Assembly (NCBI GenBank): GCA_017454335.1
Contig: JAFTDE010000050.1
Coordinates: forward strand, 1-61,693
Length of the DNA stretch: 61,693 nucleotides
DNA from: Bacteroidales bacterium
GTDB lineage: Bacteria > Bacteroidota > Bacteroidia > Bacteroidales > UBA932
Direction: 5' to 3'
Part shown: positions 54,518 through 61,693 of the stretch, piece after piece
Layout of the letters: each line of letters starts with the position of its first letter
How positions within the stretch are numbered: the stretch's first letter is position 1
Notes under the pieces: generated by a model
What the model was told of the DNA's origin: nothing
Database searches by the model: none
Seen by the model: the letters and a program-made list of their open reading frames with translations, nothing else
Made by a program: the position numbers and the translations under genes

Positions 54518-54568
54518 ACCTATATTTATGAGACATTTTTGAGACACTGGAAAATAACCTATTTTTAT
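54518..54568. repeat. Repeated elements between divergent genes
   Basis: ACCTATATTTAT (54518) and ACCTATTTTTAT (54557) are 39 bases apart and flank two GAGACA copies 11 bases apart (54530, 54541). The second long copy contains the probable -7 region of the GH54 gene (TATTTTTA, 54560). Confidence 0.4.
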
Positions 54569-54579
54569 ATAATACTGCC

Positions 54580-57342
54580 ATGAAGAGAATCCTCCTGCCT
54601 GCCCTGCTGACAGCACTGTTGCTGGCATCCTGCCAGGGTACGGCCGACAATTCCGGGGCGCTTCCGCGTCCGGAAGGCCCCGGCGACGTGTACGCCCGCT
54701 ACGGGATCGCGCTGGCCACGGCGCACAGTACGACACGCGCCCTGTTCAAAGACTACAACGGCCCCCTTTACCAGGTCATGCGCCAGTCCGACGGGAAGAC
54801 CCTGGACATCGGCGTCGTCCAGCCCACGGCGAAGGATCCCGGCGGATACGCCGATGCAGCCGCCCAGGACAGATTCTGCGAGGACACCTATTGCTGGGTG
54901 ACCGTCATCTACGACCAGACCCCGTACGCCAACCACCTGTACCAGGCTCCGCGCGGCGGATTCAGCGGCCCGGCCATGGGCGGATTCAACAACCTTTCCC
55001 TGGCGGACTGGGCGCCCGTCACGCTCGGCGGGCACAAGGTTTACGGCCTGTACATCGCCCCCGGCATGGGCATGCGCCAGAACGACACCAAGGGTACGGC
55101 CATCAACGACCAGGCGGAAGGCCAGTACTGGGTCTTCGCCGGCAACCACTACAACGACGGCTGCTGCTTTGACTACGGCAACGCCGAGACGGACAGCCGG
55201 GACGACGGCGACGGCACCATGGAAACCACCTACTACGGCAACTCCACGGGCTGGTACCGCGGCCCGGGCGAAGGTCCCTGGATCATGACGGACCAGGAGA
55301 ACAACCTGGTGGGATGCGTCAACGACGACCCGCGGGACCGCTACTGCCCCGACCTTCCGACCATCCACTGGCGCTTCGTCACCGCGACCGCGGACGGCGA
55401 GCCGCACCACTGGCGCTCGATGGGCGGAAACGCCCAGGAAGGTGCGCTGGAAGTCATGTATGACGGCGGACGCATCCGCAACGACCGCAGCAGTTACGAC
55501 CCGATGCGCAAGCAGGGCGCCGTCCTGCTGGGCAACGGCGGCGACAACAGCAACGGTTCGCAGGGCACCTTCTATGAGGGTGCGATGACCGTCGCCGGCA
55601 CTTTCCCGACCATCGAGGTCAACCAGGCCGTCCAGGCCAATGTGGTCGCGGCACGCTACGACCTGCCGCTGCTGCAGATCGCCGCGGAAGGCCGGCTGGA
55701 CACGCCCAACGGCGTCCAGACCTTCGCCCCGCGCTCCACGCAGAAAGTCAGCGTCCGCTTCATCAACACCAGCGGCGCCGACATCGACGACCTGGTCCTG
55801 GGGATCAAGGCCCCGAAGGGCTGGACTGTCCGGGACAACAAGCGCGCCGTCGATTACACCGTCGCACAGGGCCAGACCGTCGTGATGGACTTTGAAGTCA
55901 CTTCCGACCGTCACTTCAGCAACGCCGACCTGAGCGCCACCGCCGTCTGGACCAAGGACGGGGCCAAGGTCAAGGAAACGGCCGTCGAGAAGGTACGCAA
56001 CGTCTCCCCCGTCACCATCAACGAATTCCGGCTGAGCAGCAGCGTCACCAACCCCACGGACGCATTCATCGAACTGCACAACGCCTCCGACCACAGTGTG
56101 GACATCTCCGGCTGGAGCCTCACGGCCCACTCGATCAATATTCCGGCCTTCTCCGCCGTCAACATCCCGGCCAACACGCAGATCGCCCCCCACGGGCACT
56201 ACGTCCTGGGTCTGGCTGCCAGCGGCCTGGCCGCAGCGGCCGCCAAGGGAGACAAGATCATCTATGTCCGCCAGGCCGCCGGTTTCGAGCCCGGGGATGA
56301 AATCCGCGTGGGCAAGGAAGTCCGCAAGGTCGTCCGCGTCGAGAATCCGGACCAGCCCCGCTACGCCCCGACCTACATCTGGCAGCCCCTGCCCGACGGT
56401 CCGGTCATCACCATCCCGGTCGGCAGCACCAATCTCCCGGTCGTCAGCACGATGGGATTCAAGGAAGGCGACAAGATGGCCATCGGCTACGGCGGGCAGT
56501 ACCCGGCCGTATCGAACAGCCTCGAGAAATACGAAATCGTCACCGTCACGGCGGTCGGCAAGCCCGGCACCCAGGCCTGGCTGTCCGGCGACGCCCGGAT
56601 CGGCGACACCAACATCAAGGTCTCCTCGACGGCCAACATCTCCGAAGGCGACCTGATCCGCATCGGATATGACCGTCCCGGCGACGGACTCGAAGTCGTG
56701 CGCGTGACCCGCGTCGGCGGCCCGTCCCTGTCCCGTCCGTCCCGCGGCCCCATGCCGCTGGAAGAGCAGGGCGAAGGTCTGGACATCGAGACCCCGCTTC
56801 GTTACAACCACGTGGCCAATACCCCCTTCAGCGTGAACGGAACCGGCATCACGTTCGAACCGGCCACCCGCTACGAGCACATCAGCAACGAGCCCGTCCT
56901 CCCGCTCATCTACGTCATCGAACTGGATCAGCCCCTGGGCAGCGCCCACCCGGTTGACGCCGTCGTCCACAAGGACGGCAACGCGCTGGCCGGATTCCAG
57001 GGCGATGCGGACCAGCTGTTCGGCGGTCCCTCCCTGTCCGTCTCCGGCGGCAACCTGACCCTGCGGGACGAGGCCGGCAACATCGCGGACGTCGTGAACT
57101 ACGGCCGCCTGGTTGATCCCTGGCTGTCCGAAGGCTTCCACGGCGAGTCCGGCCACGGCAAGGGCGGCAGCTTCGCCAAACTGCCCTCGATGCCGCGCTT
57201 CCGTCCGGGTATGGAACCCGTGGCGGGACCGGAGGTGTTCGGCGCCGCCCGCGTACGGGACGGTGTGGATACGGACGACAACCTGCAGGACTTCGTCGCC
57301 GTTTCCAAACAGTCCGCCTCTACGCCCGGCAAGGCCAACTGA
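54580..57342 (+). CDS. GH54 alpha-L-arabinofuranosidase with C-terminal lamin-tail-like domain, lipoprotein
   Basis: The product is 920 aa with a lipoprotein signal ending LLLASC (Cys18). Residues about 35-345 match the GH54 catalytic domain of fungal AbfB: AHSTTRALFKDYNGPLYQV, vicinal cysteines in GCCFDYGNAE (195-196), nucleophile Glu240 in MTDQENN and acid Asp322 in NGGDNSNG. An Ig-like NEW3 segment (350-465) follows. A lamin-tail-like domain starts at 478 (INEFRLSSS) and resumes near 824 (NLTLRDEAGNIADVVNYG). Between them lie three EGD-type repeats (near 568, 627, 688). It releases arabinose from pectic arabinan. There is no fungal CBM42. Confidence 0.88.
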   Translation: MKRILLPALLTALLLASCQGTADNSGALPRPEGPGDVYARYGIALATAHSTTRALFKDYNGPLYQVMRQSDGKTLDIGVVQPTAKDPGGYADAAAQDRFCEDTYCWVTVIYDQTPYANHLYQAPRGGFSGPAMGGFNNLSLADWAPVTLGGHKVYGLYIAPGMGMRQNDTKGTAINDQAEGQYWVFAGNHYNDGCCFDYGNAETDSRDDGDGTMETTYYGNSTGWYRGPGEGPWIMTDQENNLVGCVNDDPRDRYCPDLPTIHWRFVTATADGEPHHWRSMGGNAQEGALEVMYDGGRIRNDRSSYDPMRKQGAVLLGNGGDNSNGSQGTFYEGAMTVAGTFPTIEVNQAVQANVVAARYDLPLLQIAAEGRLDTPNGVQTFAPRSTQKVSVRFINTSGADIDDLVLGIKAPKGWTVRDNKRAVDYTVAQGQTVVMDFEVTSDRHFSNADLSATAVWTKDGAKVKETAVEKVRNVSPVTINEFRLSSSVTNPTDAFIELHNASDHSVDISGWSLTAHSINIPAFSAVNIPANTQIAPHGHYVLGLAASGLAAAAAKGDKIIYVRQAAGFEPGDEIRVGKEVRKVVRVENPDQPRYAPTYIWQPLPDGPVITIPVGSTNLPVVSTMGFKEGDKMAIGYGGQYPAVSNSLEKYEIVTVTAVGKPGTQAWLSGDARIGDTNIKVSSTANISEGDLIRIGYDRPGDGLEVVRVTRVGGPSLSRPSRGPMPLEEQGEGLDIETPLRYNHVANTPFSVNGTGITFEPATRYEHISNEPVLPLIYVIELDQPLGSAHPVDAVVHKDGNALAGFQGDADQLFGGPSLSVSGGNLTLRDEAGNIADVVNYGRLVDPWLSEGFHGESGHGKGGSFAKLPSMPRFRPGMEPVAGPEVFGAARVRDGVDTDDNLQDFVAVSKQSASTPGKAN

Positions 57343-57376
57343 GCTGACGACCCACGCTAAAACCTGAAATAAGTAT

Positions 57377-59746
57377 ATGAGATTCAGATTTTTAACACTG
57401 CTTGCCCTCCTGATCGGTTTCACCGTCGCTGCACAGGAATCCCGTCACGAGGAACTGCTCAACCTCAACTGGCAATTCAAATACGACGGCGGCATCTGGC
57501 GCCGGGTGGACCTGCCCCACGATTTCCAGCTGGAACGTCCCTGGGACCGGACGGCGAGCCCGGCCCGCGGTTACAAGGAAATGGGTCATGCGGTGTATGA
57601 GAAAGACCTGTACGCCAATCCCGAATGGCAGGGCAAGATGGTCATGCTGGACCTGGACGGCGTCATGGCCTACGGCGAAGTATGGCTCAACGGCGAAAAA
57701 CTGGCTGACGTCGACTACGGCTATGTCGGCTGCGACGTGGACCTGACCCCGAAGATCCGCTTCGGGCAGAACAATATCATCGCCATCCACGCATCGACCG
57801 GATCGGCCATGGGATCGCGCTGGTACACGGGCGGCGGGCTGTTCCGCGACGTCAAGCTGGTCGTCCGCGATTCCATTTCCATCTCCCGCCACGGCCTGTA
57901 CATCACCACCCCGCGCATCACCGAGAACGTCGCCGACGTGCAGATCCAGGTCACGATGGACGGCTTGAACAAGGACAAGGTCGTGGACCTGTACGCCAAG
58001 ATCTATGACCCGTACGGCCGCGTGGTCGGCGAAATGCACGGCAAATCCCCGGACCGCGCCCGGCTGCGCCGCGTCGAATGCAATATGCCGGTCATCACGG
58101 TGCCCGCACCGATGCTGTGGTCCTGCGACGAACCGAACCTGTACCGGGCCGAGGTCGTCGTCAGCTACAACGGCAAGGAAGTGGACCGGCTGAGCGACAC
58201 GTTCGGCATCCGCACCATCGAGTTCTCGCCCGAATTCGGATTCCGCCTGAACGGCAAGAAGGTCTTCCTGAAAGGCGTCGCGTGCCACCACGACTTCGGC
58301 GCCGTGGGCGCGGCGGCCTACGAACGTTCCATCGAGCGCTATTTCAAGCGCCTGAAGGAATTCGGTTTCAACCACGTCCGCACTTCGCACAACCCCTATT
58401 CGCGGTCCTTCATCAAACTGGCCGACAAATACGGCATCCTGATCGTGGACGAATACTGCGACAAATGGTCGCGCGGCATCTACTGGCCCGGATCGACCTC
58501 GTTCTTCGAGAGCTACCCGACCAGCATCCCCGAATGGATCAAGCGCGACCGCAACTCCCCTTCCGTCATCATGTGGAGCCTGGGCAACGAACTCCAGCAG
58601 AACGACGCCTTCTACGGCTACCAGACCGACGACTGGGGCGTGACGACCTACAAGATGCTGGACGTGCTGGTCAAGCGCTACGACGCGACCCGTCCCACGA
58701 CCGTCGCCATGTTCCCGGCCCGGGCGAACGGATCGCGCAACGACCCGGACTTCAACACGAACCCCAACCCGCCGGAGCTGTCGCTCGTCACCGAGATCGC
58801 CAGCTACAACTACCAGTACCCGGCCTACAAACGCTACCTGAGCATCCATCCGGACCTGATCGTCTACCAGAGCGAAGCCGCCACGCGCGAACTGAGCAAC
58901 GCCTACTACGGCATGAACTACGATACGATGGTCGGCCTGGCCTACTGGGGGGCCGTGGAGTACTGGGGAGAATCGGACGGCTGGCCCAAGAAGGGCTGGA
59001 GCTACTCCTTCTTCAACCACTCGCTGGAACCGTATCCGCAGGCCTACCTGATCAAGAGCATGTTCAAGCCGGAAGAGCCCCTGGTGCGCATCGCCGTCGC
59101 GGACGGAGACAATGTTTCGGTCGAGTGGAATGACGTGATGGTCGGCAAGGCCGCCATGTCCTCCCACTGGAACTACACGCGCAACTCCAAGCACGATGTC
59201 TACGTGTACAGCAATGCCGAGGAAGTCGAACTGATCGTCAACGGCCGTTCGCACGGACGCAAGAAGAACGTAATCACCGGTGAGACCGGACGCAACATAC
59301 TCTGCTGGCCCGCAATCAATTACGGCAGGGGCGGCAAGATCGTCGCGATCGGGCGCAACGGCGGCAGGGAAGTCGCCCGGCACCAGATCGAGACCACGGG
59401 CAATCCCGTGGCGCTCAAGGCCGTGGTCGAGAATCCCGACGACTGGAAGGGCGACGGCATCGACCTGCAGTACATCCGCGTCTACGCCGTGGACAGCAAG
59501 GGCCGCGAAGTGCCCACCAAGGAGGGCCTTGTCCGCTTCAGCTGCCAGGGTGCCGCCCGCATCCACGCCGTGGACGACGGGGACAACTTCACGGACAAGA
59601 TCTATACGCAGGGCAACGAAGTCATCATGAAGAAGGGCTTCTGCATGGCCATCCTCCGTTCCTACGACATGGGGGTTTCCAGCGTGTCCTTCACGGCTTC
59701 GATGGACGGCCTGCGTCCCGTTTCCATTAAACTAAAAACCAAGTAA
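57377..59746 (+). CDS. GH2-family glycoside hydrolase (beta-galactosidase type)
   Basis: The product is 789 aa with a signal peptide ending near TVAAQ. It has a sugar-binding jelly roll (about 20-180), an Ig-like domain, a TIM barrel with acid/base Glu405 in MWSLGNEL and nucleophile Glu500 in VYQSEAATRE, then C-terminal sandwich domains (DUF4982 type). It lacks the fifth LacZ domain. In a pectin locus beta-galactosidase on galactan side chains is likely, but GH2 also includes glucuronidases and mannosidases. It follows GH54 by 34 bases. Confidence 0.9.
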   Translation: MRFRFLTLLALLIGFTVAAQESRHEELLNLNWQFKYDGGIWRRVDLPHDFQLERPWDRTASPARGYKEMGHAVYEKDLYANPEWQGKMVMLDLDGVMAYGEVWLNGEKLADVDYGYVGCDVDLTPKIRFGQNNIIAIHASTGSAMGSRWYTGGGLFRDVKLVVRDSISISRHGLYITTPRITENVADVQIQVTMDGLNKDKVVDLYAKIYDPYGRVVGEMHGKSPDRARLRRVECNMPVITVPAPMLWSCDEPNLYRAEVVVSYNGKEVDRLSDTFGIRTIEFSPEFGFRLNGKKVFLKGVACHHDFGAVGAAAYERSIERYFKRLKEFGFNHVRTSHNPYSRSFIKLADKYGILIVDEYCDKWSRGIYWPGSTSFFESYPTSIPEWIKRDRNSPSVIMWSLGNELQQNDAFYGYQTDDWGVTTYKMLDVLVKRYDATRPTTVAMFPARANGSRNDPDFNTNPNPPELSLVTEIASYNYQYPAYKRYLSIHPDLIVYQSEAATRELSNAYYGMNYDTMVGLAYWGAVEYWGESDGWPKKGWSYSFFNHSLEPYPQAYLIKSMFKPEEPLVRIAVADGDNVSVEWNDVMVGKAAMSSHWNYTRNSKHDVYVYSNAEEVELIVNGRSHGRKKNVITGETGRNILCWPAINYGRGGKIVAIGRNGGREVARHQIETTGNPVALKAVVENPDDWKGDGIDLQYIRVYAVDSKGREVPTKEGLVRFSCQGAARIHAVDDGDNFTDKIYTQGNEVIMKKGFCMAILRSYDMGVSSVSFTASMDGLRPVSIKLKTK

Positions 59747-59752
59747 GATACT

Positions 59753-61174
59753 ATGACGAACAAGAATTACCTGGCCGTCGATCTCGGCGCCACCAGCGGA
59801 AGAACCATCGTGGCCACCTATGACGGGTCCAAGGTGGAAATGCGCGAGCTCACCCGCTTCAAGAACCCCATGATCCCGCTCGGGGGACACCTGTTCTGGG
59901 ATCTTCCCGCCCTGTACAATGAAATTGTCGGCGCCCTGAAGAAAGTGGCCGACGAGCAGATTCCCATCGAATCCGTCGGCATCGACACCTGGGGCTGCGA
60001 TTTCGCCTTCTTCGGCGCGGACGGGCAGTTGCTCGGGCTCCCCTACTGCTACCGGGATCCGCACACCGAAGGTGCCATCGACCGCTACATGAAAATGCAC
60101 GACAAGCGCGCCGTCTATGAGAGCACGGGCATCCAGTTCATGGAATTCAACTCCATCTTCCACCTGGACACCCTGCGCCACAACGGCTGCACCGCCCTGG
60201 AGAATGCGGACAAGATCCTGTTCATCCCGGACGCGCTGATCTACATGCTGACCGGCAAGGCCATCTGCGAATACACCGTCGCCTCGACTTCGCAGCTGCT
60301 GAATCCCCGCACCGGCGACCTGGACGAGGAGCTGCTCCGCTCCATCGGCCTGAAGCGCTCGCAGTTCGGTGAAATGACCCAGCCGGGCACCGTCATCGGC
60401 CCGCTGACCCCGCAGCTGCAGGATGCCACCGGGCTGAAGGATGTCAACATCATCGCCATCGCCGCCCACGACACGGCTTCGGCCGTCGCCTCCGTGCCCG
60501 CGAAGGACGCCGATTTCGCCTACCTCAGCTGCGGAACCTGGTCCCTGATGGGCATCGAGTCCCCGGTTCCGATCATCACCGACGAGAGTTTCCGCCAGAA
60601 CTTCACCAACGAAGGCGGCATCGACGGGACAACCCGCTTCCTGAAGAACATCTGCGGCCTGTGGCTGTTGGAGCAGAGCCGGATCTGCCCGGAATTCAAG
60701 GACGCGCCCAAGGACATCGTCGCCCTGTCCGCCCTGTGCGAGACGACGGATTTCGACTCCATCATCAACCCGGACGACCCGTCCTTCGCGCATCCCGCCT
60801 CGATGACCAAGGCCATCCGCGATTACTGCATCAAGACCGGCCAGTCCGAGCCCAAGACCCCCGCGGAGTACGTCCGCTGCATTTTCCTCAGCCTGGCGCA
60901 CCGCTACAAGGCCATCATCGAGATCCTCGAGAGCATGTCTCCCGTCAAGATCAAATGCCTGCACGTCATCGGCGGCGGTTCCCTGAACCGCTACCTGATG
61001 CAGTACACCGCCGACGCCATCGGCCGTCCGGTCATCTGCGGGCCGACCGAAGGCACCGCCCTGGGCAACGTCCTGCTGCAGATCAAGGCACAGGGCATGG
61101 TCAAGACTTTGCCGGAAATGAGAAAAATCGTATCTTGTTCGACCGAACTGAAAGAATATTTACCAAAACAATAA
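59753..61174 (+). CDS. rhaB: Rhamnulokinase
   Basis: The product is 473 aa. It is an FGGY-family kinase with N-terminal phosphate loop DLGATSGRTIVA, GIDTWGCDFAFFG, and C-terminal CLHVIGGGSLNRYLMQ, typical of RhaB. It phosphorylates L-rhamnulose at C1 in the cytoplasm. It sits 6 bases after GH2 and 10 before rhamnose isomerase, so it belongs to the same operon. Rhamnose would come from rhamnogalacturonan I. Confidence 0.94.
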   Translation: MTNKNYLAVDLGATSGRTIVATYDGSKVEMRELTRFKNPMIPLGGHLFWDLPALYNEIVGALKKVADEQIPIESVGIDTWGCDFAFFGADGQLLGLPYCYRDPHTEGAIDRYMKMHDKRAVYESTGIQFMEFNSIFHLDTLRHNGCTALENADKILFIPDALIYMLTGKAICEYTVASTSQLLNPRTGDLDEELLRSIGLKRSQFGEMTQPGTVIGPLTPQLQDATGLKDVNIIAIAAHDTASAVASVPAKDADFAYLSCGTWSLMGIESPVPIITDESFRQNFTNEGGIDGTTRFLKNICGLWLLEQSRICPEFKDAPKDIVALSALCETTDFDSIINPDDPSFAHPASMTKAIRDYCIKTGQSEPKTPAEYVRCIFLSLAHRYKAIIEILESMSPVKIKCLHVIGGGSLNRYLMQYTADAIGRPVICGPTEGTALGNVLLQIKAQGMVKTLPEMRKIVSCSTELKEYLPKQ

Positions 61175-61184
61175 CACTGTCATC

Positions 61185-61693
61185 ATGGAAGAAAACAACA
61201 TCATCAACAAAGGCGTGAACTTCGCCAAAGGCCTGGTCAAGGACGCCAGTGTCCGTGCCGCTTATGAAATTGCGCGTGAGCGCTATGCCGCCATCGGCGT
61301 CGACACCGACAAGGCCATCGAGACCCTCGAGAAGACCCCGATTTCCCTGCACTGCTGGCAGACCGACGACGTGGTCGGTTTCGAGCGCAACGAAGCCCTT
61401 TCCGGCGGCATCCAGACCACCGGCAACTACCCGGGCCGCGCCCGCAACATCGACGAGGTCCGCGCGGACGTCAAGTTCGCCAAGAGCCTGATCGCCGGTA
61501 ACCACCGCCTGAACCTGCACGAGATCTACGGCGACTTCGGCGGCAAGTTCGTCGACCGCAACGAAGTCACCGTCGATTATTTCCAGAGCTGGATCGAATG
61601 GGCCAAGGAGAACAATCTCAAACTGGACTTCAACTCCACCTCCTTCTCCCACCCGAAGAGCGGCAACCTCTCCCTCGCCAACCCCGATCCCGC
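61185..61693 (+). CDS. rhaA: L-rhamnose isomerase, 5' part
   Basis: Some 169 residues are visible before the window ends. ISLHCWQTDDVVGFE, GGIQTTGNYPGRA and RLNLHEIYGDFG match RhaA, which converts L-rhamnose to L-rhamnulose, the substrate of the preceding kinase. The metal-binding C-terminal part lies outside the window. Confidence 0.93.
   Translation, partial: MEENNIINKGVNFAKGLVKDASVRAAYEIARERYAAIGVDTDKAIETLEKTPISLHCWQTDDVVGFERNEALSGGIQTTGNYPGRARNIDEVRADVKFAKSLIAGNHRLNLHEIYGDFGGKFVDRNEVTVDYFQSWIEWAKENNLKLDFNSTSFSHPKSGNLSLANPDP

Noticed and set aside
54565-57423. Long minus-strand frame antisense to the GH54 gene, and similar ones at 57392-59566 and 2911-4866
   Set aside because: High-GC codon usage keeps the opposite frame open. 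The sense products carry catalytic motifs; the antisense ones show none.
1-61693. CRISPR arrays, rRNA, phage or defence genes
   Set aside because: No spaced repeat arrays, rRNA-like segments or recognisable phage or defence proteins were found on either strand.

Overview
The window is a chromosomal segment of a GC-rich member of the Bacteroidales (phylum Bacteroidota). The evidence is two SusC/SusD pairs, SPII lipoproteins with short basic N-termini, many TAnnTTTG promoter boxes (the Bacteroidetes -7 element), and DUF4493/DUF6359 and DUF5020 proteins. The family cannot be resolved from sequence alone. No insertion sequence, phage gene, CRISPR array or rRNA was seen. One tRNA gene, Arg(CCG), is present. 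No stretch over 300 bases lacks a gene; the longest gap is 4756-5020.

Left part (1-15.6 kb) is mostly housekeeping: the 3' end of ettA, an M48 lipoprotein protease, an M16 protease, a lipoprotein/outer-membrane pair, an S9 peptidase, rmuC, a PfkB-type kinase, tRNA-Arg, fabD, a type-B carboxylesterase and a DUF5020 outer-membrane protein.

15.7-22.65 kb is a tight six-gene minus-strand operon. In transcription order it encodes a PfkB-family sugar-acid kinase, a LarA-superfamily racemase/epimerase with all expected nickel-pincer residues, PdxB, 6-phosphogluconate dehydrogenase (Gnd), tagaturonate epimerase (UxaE) and an SDR fructuronate reductase (UxuB). UxaE and UxuB make D-mannonate. No mannonate dehydratase or KDPG aldolase is present. 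A C2 epimerase plus a sugar-acid kinase plus Gnd suggests a route mannonate -> gluconate -> 6-phosphogluconate -> ribulose-5-phosphate. This is the most interesting hypothesis here and it is inference.

22.7-57.3 kb is a large pectin utilisation locus: three GH28 enzymes, two GH43-type enzymes, a PL10-CE8 fusion, two CE8 pectin methylesterases, two paralogous SusC/SusD pairs, a membrane sensor-regulator, two PL10-like proteins, a KdgF-like cupin lipoprotein, an unrecognised beta-helix protein and a GH54 arabinofuranosidase. The regulator (45385-48228) has the propeller and Y_Y_Y sensor of a hybrid two-component system, but its transmembrane helix leads almost directly to an AraC-type DNA-binding domain with no kinase or receiver. 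Beside it, upstream of the second susC, lies a 21-bp tandem direct repeat that fits an AraC-family operator.

The right end (54.6 kb onward) runs GH54, GH2, rhamnulokinase and rhamnose isomerase in one direction, linking side-chain removal to rhamnose use. The proposed flow is: CE8 removes methyl esters, PL10 and GH28 cut homogalacturonan, GH43/GH54/GH2 trim arabinan and galactan side chains, SusC/SusD import oligomers, and the 15.7-22.65 kb operon and rhaBA process the monomers.
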